This document shows positions 18,286 to 26,774 of a stretch of 64,000 nucleotides of DNA, piece by piece (the stretch's first letter is position 1; every line of letters starts with the position of its first letter). The position numbers and the translations under genes are program-made. Below the pieces are notes generated by a model, which saw only the letters and a list, made by a program, of their open reading frames with translations, had not been told where the DNA came from and searched no databases. The stretch is from assembly GCA_024682555.1 (NCBI GenBank), contig JAIKZD010000114.1:1-64000 (forward strand). Direction: 5' to 3'. This DNA is from Lachnospiraceae bacterium. GTDB lineage: Bacteria > Bacillota > Clostridia > Lachnospirales > Lachnospiraceae.

Positions 18286-19290
18286 CTATCCCTCTTCCCC
18301 GGAAAAATCAAATATCTGATCAAACAGCCTCAGTGTCTTTATATCACCCTTTGCCTGGATCATCCCCGTCATAAAGGCCTTTTGAAGCGTTATCCTTCCG
18401 CTTATTATCTGTTCCATGGCTTTTGTATCCATCCTGCATTTCACATCGCTTGAGTCATTTTCGCCATAGTAACAGGTCAGCCTGCTGTCAACGATCTCGG
18501 CTATCAGCGATTTTTTCTTTTCCTTTAAGTCAAATCTGTAGACAGCGTTCACGTTTCCGTGGGGTTTGAAATGTCCCTCGAGATCCGGGATGAAACGGAT
18601 GCTCTCATCCTGTCCCGAGTTTTCCATCATGCCCTTAAAAAGATTCGTAAGCTCGGCGATATCCTCCTTCTGTTTCTGAACATAGGATTCATCCGCCGCA
18701 TACTGTGACAGCTGCTCCGTTTCCTCACGGGTCAGGGGCATGGCGGGGGCTTTCTTTACGATCTGTTTTATTGCCTGATTGCTGGTGGGAAAATAAGGTG
18801 TTTTCTGTGAAATGGTACGGTAGATGTTTTCCGCTGTCTTCTCGATCAGGTTATTATAGGCCGGATCTGCCTCAAATTCCTTAAGATCATCCACATAGGC
18901 GGCAATACCGTTGCAGGGAAGTCCCCCTAATATCTCCCAGGCGGAGATAAGATCGGACATGGTTTCCCTTTCACCGAAGGTCTTTGAGACCACTACGGGA
19001 CACATATAGGTGGTGGCAAACTTCTCCCTGTTTCCGTAAAGCCAGCACGCATCCAGAAACTGATGCATGAAACCGCCCATGCCGAACCATTCGACCGTGG
19101 TGGCAAGAATTATCCCGTCGCAGTCATTGATGGACGCAGGCAGGGTGGTTATGGTGTTCTTAAGCTCCGAAAGCCTGAAAAGCTCAAGCTTTACATTGAG
19201 CTCAAGAAGCACCTCTTCTATCTTATTTACCACATACAGTGACGGATCATCTATCATTCCCCTTCCGCCGTAGTAGATATTGACCTTCAT
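18286..19290 (-). CDS. Flavodoxin-like NAD(P)H oxidoreductase fused to an SCP2 sterol-transfer-like domain
   Basis: 334 residues in two parts. Residues 1-160 form a flavodoxin/NADPH-dependent FMN reductase fold: an N-terminal strand, a phosphate-binding-like loop with TTVEWFGMGGFMHQFLDACW and a SKTFGERE segment. A helical linker (about 170-225) leads to residues 230-334, which look like an SCP2-like lipid-binding domain (DAKAMEQIISG-type motif, here DTKAMEQIISGR, then AFMTGMIQAKGD). The gene follows the transketolase C subunit by 29 bases. A redox enzyme with a hydrophobic carrier domain suggests action on a lipophilic molecule, but no substrate is known to me. Domain calls are by eye. Confidence 0.75.
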   Translation of the reverse strand: MKVNIYYGGRGMIDDPSLYVVNKIEEVLLELNVKLELFRLSELKNTITTLPASINDCDGIILATTVEWFGMGGFMHQFLDACWLYGNREKFATTYMCPVVVSKTFGERETMSDLISAWEILGGLPCNGIAAYVDDLKEFEADPAYNNLIEKTAENIYRTISQKTPYFPTSNQAIKQIVKKAPAMPLTREETEQLSQYAADESYVQKQKEDIAELTNLFKGMMENSGQDESIRFIPDLEGHFKPHGNVNAVYRFDLKEKKKSLIAEIVDSRLTCYYGENDSSDVKCRMDTKAMEQIISGRITLQKAFMTGMIQAKGDIKTLRLFDQIFDFSGEEG

Positions 19291-19319
19291 CTTACTCTCC
19301 CAAAAAGACCGGTCTTTCC

Positions 19320-20267
19320 TCAGCTGTTAGCGAGAAAATCCTTTATCTGTGCATAGATCCCTTCCGCATCAAGCTGATACTTATGTATGAGTGCGGCTGC
19401 CGAACCCGACTCGCCGAATACATCCTGCATTCCGATCTTTTTAACCCTGGTGGGAAGTTTTTCGGAAAGAACATCACATACGGCACTTCCGAGACCGCCT
19501 ATTACCGAATGTTCCTCTGCCGTAACGACTTTTCCGGTCTTCTTTGCGGAAGCAAGGATAAGCTCCTCATCGATTGGTTTGATAGTGTGTATGTTTATTA
19601 CCTCTGCGTCGATCCCGTCATTTGCAAGCATCTTTGCGGCTTCCAGAGATTCGGGAACGGTAAGGCCGGTAGCGATGATCGTAAGATCCTTTCCTTCCTT
19701 TAATACGATGCCCTTGCCCATTTCGAACTTATAGGATGCTTCGTCATTGAATACGGGAACTGCTGCCCTTCCGAATCTTAAATATACAGGGCCCACATAC
19801 TCATAGGCTGCCCTGACTGCTGCCCTTGCCTCAACATCATCAGCGGGAGAAATGATCACCATTCCCGGGATCGTCCTCATAAGAGCGATATCCTCATTAC
19901 ACTGATGGGAAGCACCGTCCTCACCCACGGAGATCCCCGCGTGTGTGGCTCCGATCTTAACGTTTACATGGGGATATCCTATGCTGTTTCTTACCTGCTC
20001 AAAAGCCCTTCCTGCCGAGAACATCGCAAAGGATGAACAGAAGGGAACCTTTCCCGTAAGTGCAAGACCTACGGCGATATCCGTCATGTTGCACTCCGCT
20101 ATTCCGCAGTTGATATGCCTTTCGGGAATAGCCTTTTTGAAAATATCCGTCTTTGTGGCTGCGGCAAGATCGGCTGTGAGCACCACAAGATCCTCATGCT
20201 CATTTCCTATCTCTACCAAAGCGTTACCGTAACTTACTCTTGTTGCTATCTTCTTTACTTCTGACAT
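19320..20267 (-). CDS. Transketolase, C-terminal (pyrimidine/Tkt C) subunit
   Basis: 315-residue half of a split transketolase, providing the pyrimidine-binding and C-terminal domains. Visible are the TPP-activating Glu region in RHINCGIAECNMTDIAVGLAL, the cofactor loop HAGISVGEDGASHQ, and VYLRFGRAAVP, then a C-terminal Rossmann-like domain. It works with the N subunit, whose gene overlaps by 13 bases, implying coupled equimolar synthesis. It catalyses two-carbon ketol transfer in the non-oxidative pentose phosphate pathway. Paired subunits of this type are common in Clostridia. DXS is excluded because the halves are separate and the motifs are those of transketolase. Confidence 0.93.
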   Translation of the reverse strand: MSEVKKIATRVSYGNALVEIGNEHEDLVVLTADLAAATKTDIFKKAIPERHINCGIAECNMTDIAVGLALTGKVPFCSSFAMFSAGRAFEQVRNSIGYPHVNVKIGATHAGISVGEDGASHQCNEDIALMRTIPGMVIISPADDVEARAAVRAAYEYVGPVYLRFGRAAVPVFNDEASYKFEMGKGIVLKEGKDLTIIATGLTVPESLEAAKMLANDGIDAEVINIHTIKPIDEELILASAKKTGKVVTAEEHSVIGGLGSAVCDVLSEKLPTRVKKIGMQDVFGESGSAAALIHKYQLDAEGIYAQIKDFLANS

Positions 20268-21091
20268 AAGCTTTCCCCTACTTTCTCAAGATCAGCCATT
20301 GCCGTCTCGTATTGTTCGTCATTCGGTGCCACACCGTGCCATGCAACGCTGTTCTCCATAAAGGAAACACCCTTGCCCTTTATGCTCTTTGCTATTATGC
20401 AGGTCGGCTTACCTTTGGTCTCTTTTGCCTCTTTGAAGGCAGCCCTTATCTCATCGAAATCATGGGCATTTATGGTGATAACATGGAAATTGAAAGCCTC
20501 GAATTTTTTGTCAATGGGATTTGAATCACAGACTTCGGTGATGGGTCCGTCTATCTGGAGACCGTTGTTATCTATTATGACAACCAGATTATCAAGCTTC
20601 TTGAAGCCTGCAAACATCGCTGCTTCCCATACCTGTCCCTCGGCTATCTCGCCGTCTCCGAGAAGAGTATATACTCTGTAGGTATCATTCGAAAGCTTGG
20701 CGGATAATGCCATTCCTGTGGCTACCGAGATACCCTGTCCGAGAGAACCCGTATTCATGTCAACACCGGGGGTATGAGCCATACAGGGATGTCCCTGAAG
20801 GTGGGATCCGAGTTTTCTCAGCGTAAGCAGATCTTCAACCGGGAAGAATCCCCTGTTTGCAAGGGTTGAATAAAGCGCGGGTGCGCAGTGTCCCTTTGAC
20901 AGCACGAATCTGTCTCTGTCTTCCTTTTTCGGATCCTTCGGATCAATGTTCATTTCCTCAAAATAAAGATATGTCATGATATCCGCGCAGGATAAGGATC
21001 CGCCGGGATGTCCGGCCTTTGCGGCATGAACGCCTGTTACGATACCCTTACGGATTTCATTGGCCATCTTTTGCAATTCCAAATTGTCCAT
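20255..21091 (-). CDS. Transketolase, N-terminal (TPP-binding) subunit
   Basis: 278-residue half carrying the pyrophosphate-binding domain of transketolase. It has GHPGGSLSCADI, SKGHCAPALY, MNTGSLGQGIS and the TPP/metal motif GDGEIAEGQVWEA through IDNNGLQIDG. It heads the operon, with a good promoter 80 bases upstream (TTGAAA-17-TATACT). Ribosome site GAAAGGAAA precedes the ATG. Partner of the C subunit. The genes downstream are the flavodoxin-SCP2 fusion and the HIT protein. Confidence 0.94.
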   Translation of the reverse strand: MDNLELQKMANEIRKGIVTGVHAAKAGHPGGSLSCADIMTYLYFEEMNIDPKDPKKEDRDRFVLSKGHCAPALYSTLANRGFFPVEDLLTLRKLGSHLQGHPCMAHTPGVDMNTGSLGQGISVATGMALSAKLSNDTYRVYTLLGDGEIAEGQVWEAAMFAGFKKLDNLVVIIDNNGLQIDGPITEVCDSNPIDKKFEAFNFHVITINAHDFDEIRAAFKEAKETKGKPTCIIAKSIKGKGVSFMENSVAWHGVAPNDEQYETAMADLEKVGESLCQK

Positions 21092-21171
21092 GTTCTGTTT
21101 CCTTTCGTTATTTTTCTTCTGTCATCCGCAGCGGATAAATCTCCTGATTTCTTTTGCTGCAGGCATAAATC

Positions 21172-21200
21172 AGTATATCACAGTAATTTCCGCCTTTCAA
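21172..21200 (-). promoter_or_regulatory. Sigma-A-type promoter for the transketolase operon
   Basis: On the minus strand: -35 TTGAAA (21195-21200), 17-base spacer ending TGTGA, -10 TATACT (21172-21177). Five of six bases match consensus in each box. Start of transcription is expected about 21165, giving a leader of roughly 75 bases. Confidence 0.75.
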
Positions 21201-21271
21201 CACGATAGGACCATGAAACCGTGAGTTCACACCGCGAAAAAACAGAAGATCCAGGACCATGTTAATAAAAA

Positions 21272-21314
21272 TTAGGTAAATTTACTTTACCAAATCCAAA
21301 ACCTGTGCTATCAT
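21272..21314 (+). promoter_or_regulatory. LacI-gene promoter with overlapping palindromic operator
   Basis: Palindrome TTAGGTAAA-TTTAC-TTTACCAAA (21272-21294; eight of nine positions symmetric). Its right half contains the -35 TTTACC (21286-21291), spaced 17 bases from the -10 TATCAT (21309-21314). A repressor bound here would block the promoter, so the LacI protein probably controls its own gene. Confidence 0.65.
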
Positions 21315-21347
21315 TGGATGGAATAAATTTACTCCGGAGGTCAGATC

Positions 21348-22370
21348 ATGGCTAAGCCTGTTACTATGAAGGATATCGCAAATGCCCTGCATATCAGCAC
21401 GGTCTCTGTTTCCAAGGCTCTTTCGGGCAAGGACGGCGTCAGCGACGAGGTGAGGGAGCAGATAAAGATAAAAGCGGAGGAAATGGGCTACCGTTATCAC
21501 TCTCCGGGGAGCCAGAAAAACAGCTCTTCTTACGATAAAAGCTATAACATAGGCATAATAATCGCCAGGCATTTCATAGAGGCCGACGATTCAAGCTTTT
21601 ATTCCAAAATGTCCAATTACGTGATAATGGACCTGAGCAAACGGGGATGCTTCGGCATACTCGAGCTTGTCAGAAAAGAGGATGAAAAAGCCTGTACCCC
21701 TCCTTCCCTGTTACTGAACAACAAGGTTGACGGCCTCATAGTACTGGGTCAGTTTTCAGGCAGCTATATAGAGATGATCATCAACCGGCACATTCCCGTA
21801 ACCTTCCTCGATTTCTATACGGAACAGGCGGGGATCGATTCCATAGTAAGCGATAACACCTACGGATCCTACATCCTGACGGACCATATCATCAAAAAGG
21901 GGCACCGGGATATCGGATTTATCGGCGACATTTTTTCCACAAGCAGCATCCTCGACCGTTATCTGGGCTATTACAAGGCACTTCTCGAAAACGGGATCGA
22001 GCTTAATAAGGACTGGATCCTTAAGGACAGGGATGAGAACGGAGTTTATTCCGAAATAATCCTTCCGGAAAAAATGCCCACCGCCTTCGTATGCAACTGT
22101 GACCAGGTGGCCTATGAATTCGTGAAGATCCTCAAGAGAAACGGCTATAAGGTTCCCGACGATATCTCCGTAGTCGGTTTTGACAACCATTATTATTCAA
22201 CCCTGTCAAATCCCCCCCTGACAACCTTTTCCTGCGACATGCCCACTATGGCGGAAACCGCCGTTGAATCCGTGATGCACGGTATCCTCGGCGAATCCTT
22301 TATCCCCGGCAGAAAGGTCATAAGCGGAAAGCTTGTTATAAGAGAATCGGTAAAGGATCTTACAAAATGA
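21348..22370 (+). CDS. LacI-family transcription regulator
   Basis: 340-residue repressor. The N-terminal helix-turn-helix and hinge (about 1-60) has VTMKDIANALHISTVSVSKALSG and ends in a YRYHSPG-like hinge. The periplasmic-binding-protein-like sensor domain (about 65-335) has GLIVLGQFSG, YGSYILTDHIIKKGHRDIGFIG and FVCNCDQVAYEFVKILKRNGYKVPDDISVVGFDN. CGGAGG ribosome site. The stop overlaps the mannose-6-phosphate isomerase start by four bases, suggesting control of a mannose or fructose pathway, with a sugar or sugar phosphate effector. A palindromic site overlaps its own promoter. Confidence 0.93.
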   Translation: MAKPVTMKDIANALHISTVSVSKALSGKDGVSDEVREQIKIKAEEMGYRYHSPGSQKNSSSYDKSYNIGIIIARHFIEADDSSFYSKMSNYVIMDLSKRGCFGILELVRKEDEKACTPPSLLLNNKVDGLIVLGQFSGSYIEMIINRHIPVTFLDFYTEQAGIDSIVSDNTYGSYILTDHIIKKGHRDIGFIGDIFSTSSILDRYLGYYKALLENGIELNKDWILKDRDENGVYSEIILPEKMPTAFVCNCDQVAYEFVKILKRNGYKVPDDISVVGFDNHYYSTLSNPPLTTFSCDMPTMAETAVESVMHGILGESFIPGRKVISGKLVIRESVKDLTK

Positions 22371-23239
22371 GAGAACTGATAATACTTGAGCCTGTAATAA
22401 AGGACCTTATCTGGGGCAGGGAATACTGGACCGTGGCGGCTCTTAAACACGGGGAGAAGACCGGGGACTGCACCGTAAAAAAAGGCAGTTTTAAAGGGGA
22501 AAAGCTGTCCGGTCTGTGGAAGGACCACAGGGAACTGTTCGGAAACCTGAAGGGAGAGGAATTCCCTCTTCTTGTAAAAACGATCGATGCAGGAGATGAC
22601 TTAAGCATCCAGGTACATCCCGACAATGAATATGCCGCCCTTCATGACAACGCTTCGGGAAAGACCGAATGCTGGTATATCCTTGACTGCGATAAGGACG
22701 GCACGATAATCATAGGGCACAACGCAAAAACCCGGGATGAACTGAGATCCATGATACAAAAGGGTGAGTGGAGCAGCCTGTTAAGGGAGATCCCCATAAA
22801 AAAAGGCGATTTTTTCCAGATAGAGCCCGGGACCATACATGCCATAAAAAAGAACACAAGATTAACGGAAATACAGCAAAGCTCCGATACAACCTACAGA
22901 CTGTATGATTATGACAGGATACGGGACGGGAAAAAAAGGCAGCTGCATATCGAAAAAAGCCTCGATGTGATAAAGGTTCCTTACAAAGATCCCTGTACAA
23001 ACGGTGATAATATTGACTACCGTCTTGTTTCATGCAATTATTATACCGTTGACAAAAGGATCATATCAAAAAGGGAGGAATTCCTTTCCGAAGGACACTT
23101 CGAGATACTGACCGTAACGGAAGGACATGGATCCATCGACTCCGAAAAAATAAGCGAAGGCGATTCTCTGATAATCCCCTCCGGGTACGGAAAATATGTG
23201 ATAAGCGGAGATCTCACGGTACTCATCACCAGGGTGTAA
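22367..23239 (+). CDS. manA: Class I mannose-6-phosphate isomerase
   Basis: Cytosolic zinc enzyme interconverting mannose-6-phosphate and fructose-6-phosphate, 290 residues (the short Firmicute form). Metal-ligand motifs of the cupin core: IQVHPDNEYA, KTECWYIL and EPGTIHAI. The C-terminal domain is short with a small jelly-roll end. It is coupled to the LacI gene by an ATGA overlap. Supplies mannose carbon to the same hexose phosphate pool as pgi further downstream. Confidence 0.92.
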   Translation: MRELIILEPVIKDLIWGREYWTVAALKHGEKTGDCTVKKGSFKGEKLSGLWKDHRELFGNLKGEEFPLLVKTIDAGDDLSIQVHPDNEYAALHDNASGKTECWYILDCDKDGTIIIGHNAKTRDELRSMIQKGEWSSLLREIPIKKGDFFQIEPGTIHAIKKNTRLTEIQQSSDTTYRLYDYDRIRDGKKRQLHIEKSLDVIKVPYKDPCTNGDNIDYRLVSCNYYTVDKRIISKREEFLSEGHFEILTVTEGHGSIDSEKISEGDSLIIPSGYGKYVISGDLTVLITRV

Positions 23240-23337
23240 AGCCGGTAATCATCACCGGGATACAGAGCCGGTACTTATCATCGGGGAGCAGGTCTTTCTT
23301 TCGTCAACAGACCGGTATTTTGTATAAGAGGCAATAA

Positions 23338-24534
23338 TTGGCTGAGATCAACGAATATTTTAAAAATAAATACGAAACGGAAGATACCGAGGATTACAGG
23401 AAAAAGCTTGCAAGACACAGAAGGCTCATTGCTTACAGGGTACTTGCAGGCATTTTGTTTGTGGCGGTCATCCTGGCGGGCATCTATTATAACTACAGGA
23501 CAAAGGTATACTCCGACTACTCCGTTCTGAGGTCCATCAACTATTCCGAGGTCAGCACTGCCGATTACAGGAAATTCAACAATAACATAGTCCGCTACAG
23601 CACCGACGGTGCCTTTGCTTTTAACATAAGCAACGATCTTCTGTGGAACCAGACCTATGAGATGCAGAATCCCATGATAAGTATCTGCAGGGATCATGTG
23701 GCCATAGGCGATTACAAGGGTACCAGGATTTATGTCATGGACAGCAAGGGTAAGCAGGGTGAAATAGATACCACCCTTCCGATCCATAATTTCTGTGTTT
23801 CGGACACCGGTTCCGTTGCGGTCGTTTTAGAGGAAAACGACATTACCTGGATAAGGCTTTTTAGCGTAAACGGCGAGCTCATAGCAAGTGACCGTACCAC
23901 CATGTCCCAGAGCGGATATCCCGTGGACATAGCCCTTTCACCCAACGGATCCATTCTTGCGGTTTCCTATCTCATGATAGATCAGGGAAATCTTACGACC
24001 TCCGTTGCTTATTACAATTTCGGAGATGTTGGGCAGAACGAGATAGACAATCTTGTAAGCGGCTACAACTATAAGGATACCGTCATTTCATACATCAATT
24101 TCATAAATGACAAAACCGCCTATGCCGTGGGTGATGACAAATTTGTTGTGTATAAGGGCAGCCAGAAACCCGAGAGCATATTTGAGCTCGATATCAAGGA
24201 AGAAAAGGTAAAGAGCGTTTTCAACAGCGAGAACTATATCGGTCTTGTCTTTATAGAAGGCACCAGCGAAGCAGCTTACCGGATCGATGTCTACAATACC
24301 GAGGGGGAACTGCGATACAGTAAGAAATTCAACCTCGAGTACACCGACATAGTCTTAAGCGGCGATATGGTAGTCATCTATAACAGTTCGGAATGTCTGA
24401 TGTATGATCTTAATGATAAGGAAAAATATAACGGAAACTTCAAGTCCTCCGTCATCGAGGTCGTTCCCACGGCTTCAAGTACCAGGTATCTGTTAGTCTC
24501 GGGAAACAAGACGGAGGAAATACAGCTTAAATGA
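23338..24534 (+). CDS. Membrane-anchored beta-propeller-like protein (DUF5711-like)
   Basis: 398 residues. A charged cytosolic N-terminus is followed by one transmembrane segment (about 36-55, LAGILFVAVILAGIYY) and an external domain of about 340 residues with repeated beta-strand units and Gly/Asp turns, consistent with a WD40/PQQ-like propeller. I believe it belongs to DUF5711, common in Lachnospiraceae, with no known function. It starts with TTG at 23338 (MAEINEYF) with AGAGG six bases before; there is no ATG alternative before the membrane segment. It lies between manA and pgi, but no metabolic motif is visible. Confidence 0.75.
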   Translation: MAEINEYFKNKYETEDTEDYRKKLARHRRLIAYRVLAGILFVAVILAGIYYNYRTKVYSDYSVLRSINYSEVSTADYRKFNNNIVRYSTDGAFAFNISNDLLWNQTYEMQNPMISICRDHVAIGDYKGTRIYVMDSKGKQGEIDTTLPIHNFCVSDTGSVAVVLEENDITWIRLFSVNGELIASDRTTMSQSGYPVDIALSPNGSILAVSYLMIDQGNLTTSVAYYNFGDVGQNEIDNLVSGYNYKDTVISYINFINDKTAYAVGDDKFVVYKGSQKPESIFELDIKEEKVKSVFNSENYIGLVFIEGTSEAAYRIDVYNTEGELRYSKKFNLEYTDIVLSGDMVVIYNSSECLMYDLNDKEKYNGNFKSSVIEVVPTASSTRYLLVSGNKTEEIQLK

Positions 24535-24595
24535 ACTGCCCCCGTCCGGAAAAAGCGGACAGGGAATTCAAATATAAACAGAAAAGGAGAGAAAA

Positions 24596-25945
24596 ATGAG
24601 TAAAAAAGTAAGCTACGACTACAGTAAAGCTTCTGTTTTTATCAGCGGACAGGAGATAGAGTCAATGAAAAAGCTGGCTGAAGATGCCAAAGACCTGCTT
24701 GTATCAAAAAAGGGTGCCGGCAATGATTTCTTAGGCTGGATCGATCTTCCCGTCGATTATGACAAAGAGGAGTTTGACCGCATCCTTAAGGCTTCGGAAA
24801 AGATCAAAAGCGATTCGGATGTTCTGGTTGTTATCGGTATAGGCGGTTCCTACCTCGGCGCAAGGGCTGCCATAGAATTCTTAAATCACAGCTTCTTTAA
24901 CGTGATATCAAAAGACATGAGAAAGGCTCCCGAGATCTATTTTGCGGGAAACAGCATTTCCTCCACCTATTTAAAGCATCTCCTTGATGTAATAGGCGAC
25001 AGGGATTTCTCCATCAACATGATATCCAAGTCAGGAACCACCACCGAGCCTGCCATCGCCTTCCGGGTACTCAAGGAAAAGCTTGAGAAGAAATACGGAA
25101 AGGCGGAGGCTGCAAAGAGGATCTATGCAACCACCGATAAGGCAAAGGGATCCTTAAAGAACCTTTCCAACGAAGAAGGTTATGAGAGTTTTGTGGTTCC
25201 CGATGATGTGGGCGGACGTTTCTCGGTACTCACCGCCGTGGGACTTCTTCCCATTGCGGTCAGCGGAGCAGACATCACAAAGCTCATGGAAGGTGCACAG
25301 GCTGCAAGAGAGGCCGCATTAAACAACGCTTTTGAGGATAATGATTCCCTAAAGTATGCGGCAGTACGTAATATCCTGTTAAGAAAAGGCAAACAGATCG
25401 AGATCATGGCAGGCTATGAGCCGAATATCCATTATATTTCCGAATGGTGGAAACAGCTTTACGGCGAGAGCGAAGGCAAGGATCAGAAGGGTATCTTCCC
25501 CGCATCCGTTGATCTTACCACCGACCTGCACTCCATGGGACAGTTCATCCAGGACGGTTCCAGAAACCTGTTTGAGACCGTATTGAACATCGAGACTCCC
25601 AGGGAAGAGATCATAATAGGTGAAGAACCCGTAGATCTTGACGGACTTAACTACCTCTCCGGTAAGAGCGTTGATTTTGTAAACAAGAGCGCCATGAACG
25701 GTACCATCCTTGCACATACCGACGGAAATGTTCCGAACACCGTTATCAACATCCCCGAAGTAAGCGAATACTGTCTCGGACAGCTCTTCTACTTCTTTGA
25801 ATTTGCCTGCGGAGTAAGCGGATATCTCCTGGGAGTTAATCCCTTCAACCAGCCCGGCGTTGAGAGCTACAAGAAAAATATGTTCGCACTTCTCGGAAAG
25901 CCCGGTTTTGAAGAACAGAGGGAAGCCCTCCTTAAGAGACTGTAA
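24596..25945 (+). CDS. pgi: Glucose-6-phosphate isomerase
   Basis: Cytosolic glycolytic enzyme interconverting glucose-6-phosphate and fructose-6-phosphate. 449 residues, the usual length for Firmicutes. Phosphate-binding [29 protein letters not shown] and the C-terminal signature [29 protein letters not shown] are all present. AAAGGAGAG ribosome site is six bases before ATG. It is followed by a clear terminator at 25969-26009. It links the phosphoglucomutase and ManA products to glycolysis. Confidence 0.96.
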   Translation: MSKKVSYDYSKASVFISGQEIESMKKLAEDAKDLLVSKKGAGNDFLGWIDLPVDYDKEEFDRILKASEKIKSDSDVLVVIGIGGSYLGARAAIEFLNHSFFNVISKDMRKAPEIYFAGNSISSTYLKHLLDVIGDRDFSINMISKSGTTTEPAIAFRVLKEKLEKKYGKAEAAKRIYATTDKAKGSLKNLSNEEGYESFVVPDDVGGRFSVLTAVGLLPIAVSGADITKLMEGAQAAREAALNNAFEDNDSLKYAAVRNILLRKGKQIEIMAGYEPNIHYISEWWKQLYGESEGKDQKGIFPASVDLTTDLHSMGQFIQDGSRNLFETVLNIETPREEIIIGEEPVDLDGLNYLSGKSVDFVNKSAMNGTILAHTDGNVPNTVINIPEVSEYCLGQLFYFFEFACGVSGYLLGVNPFNQPGVESYKKNMFALLGKPGFEEQREALLKRL

Positions 25946-25968
25946 TCCGGTTTTGTCACGGACCATAT

Positions 25969-26009
25969 ATACCCGACAGAAATCCCTGTTTCTGCCGGGT
26001 ATTTTTTTG
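25969..26009 (+). terminator. Rho-independent terminator after pgi
   Basis: 14-base arms with one mismatch (25969-25982 ATACCCGACAGAAA, 25989-26002) followed by TTTTTTG. Ends the manA-DUF5711-pgi transcript. Confidence 0.9.
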
Positions 26010-26114
26010 TCGGTATCTGACAAAAAACATACCGGTTTTCTATTCCTGCCCGGTTTACATAATTTCGTTTTTTATATACTTCTCACAAAGTTGGGTATAA
26101 GGCCGATTTTCCTG

Positions 26115-26143
26115 TAGACAAGCGGGTTTTCGGGTATTATAAT
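26115..26143 (+). promoter_or_regulatory. Sigma-A-type promoter of the Tad pilus locus
   Basis: TAGACA (26115-26120), 17-base spacer, TATAAT (26138-26143). It is the only strong promoter I can see in the 400-base gap between pgi and the first Tad gene, and gives a leader of nearly 200 bases. Between the pgi terminator and this promoter (26010-26114) I see nothing else. Confidence 0.7.
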
Positions 26144-26172
26144 CATCTCATTCAAAGATCATATTGCTCATG

Positions 26173-26222
26173 TTGAACACATTGATTTTACTTTCACCTT
26201 AAACACATTGATTATTTTCACC
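26173..26222 (+). repeat. Tandem 24-26-bp direct repeat in the Tad leader
   Basis: Two adjacent near-identical copies (26173-26198 and 26199-26222), each beginning TT-R-AACACATTGATT and ending TTTCACC. They lie 30-80 bases downstream of the predicted promoter and about 125 bases before the first gene. Could be a regulator site or RNA element; function unknown. Confidence 0.7.
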
Positions 26223-26345
26223 GGCCATCCGGTTTCTCATCCGTTTTTCACGGGTTTTATCTTTGAAAACAAAAAATCCCGGGACCTTTTATTCATCATA
26301 TTTCATGAAAGGAGTAAGGACACCCCCCACAGGGATGTAATATCT

Positions 26346-26774
26346 ATGGATCTCAAACTCATCACTCTTCTCTGTATCTGCCTGACCGCTGCGGTCATGG
26401 ACCTGATAACCCTCAAAATAAAAAATTCTCTTATTGTTGCCGGAATTGTATCCGGCTTTGGTTTCTCCTTTTCTGAAGGCGGGGTGCACTCACTTTCACT
26501 GTCTCTCCTTGGTGCGTGCATCCCCGTCATGCTCTTTTTTATCCCCTTCATGTTAAGGCTCTTCGGAGCCGGTGATGTAAAGCTGTTCTCAATGATAGGG
26601 GTGTTTACGGGACCAAAGGATATTTTCTGTATAATACTGTACTCTTTTCTTGCGGGAGGACTCATCTGTATCATCAGATATATGGTCACCTTCAGGGAAA
26701 AAGGGTCCGTCAGGATCCCCTTTGCCCTTCCTGCCTTTATAGGTGTGCTGATAATGACGGGGGATCTGTTATGA
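26346..26774 (+). CDS. Prepilin peptidase, A24 family (TadV/CpaA-like)
   Basis: 142-residue membrane aspartic peptidase with about five hydrophobic segments. The two catalytic Asp sites are visible: VMDLITLKIKN near 15-25 and FGAGDVKL near 72-79 (the GxGD motif). It would process Flp-type prepilins and pseudopilins of the locus. The start is ATG at 26346 (MDLKLITLL); a longer open frame upstream adds 46 residues with no family resemblance. The ribosome site is weak. It overlaps the next gene by four bases. A second, different A24 peptidase is encoded at 33567-34034. Confidence 0.87.
   Translation: MDLKLITLLCICLTAAVMDLITLKIKNSLIVAGIVSGFGFSFSEGGVHSLSLSLLGACIPVMLFFIPFMLRLFGAGDVKLFSMIGVFTGPKDIFCIILYSFLAGGLICIIRYMVTFREKGSVRIPFALPAFIGVLIMTGDLL

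Noticed and set aside
23278-23787. 169-residue minus-strand frame inside the DUF5711-like gene
   Set aside because: Antisense to a well-formed gene with TTG start, membrane segment and normal spacing; no promoter or ribosome site for itself.
24540-24565. Hairpin between DUF5711-like gene and pgi
   Set aside because: A short GTCCG/CGGAC stem without T tract. It could be incidental, and pgi has an otherwise normal ribosome site.
25379-26023. 214-residue minus-strand frame antisense to pgi
   Set aside because: It begins in the pgi terminator and covers conserved Pgi motifs; a shadow frame.
26208-26345. N-terminal extension of the first prepilin peptidase
   Set aside because: The extra 46 residues overlap the tandem repeat, do not look like the family, and lack a ribosome site; the ATG at 26346 fits the normal TadV length.
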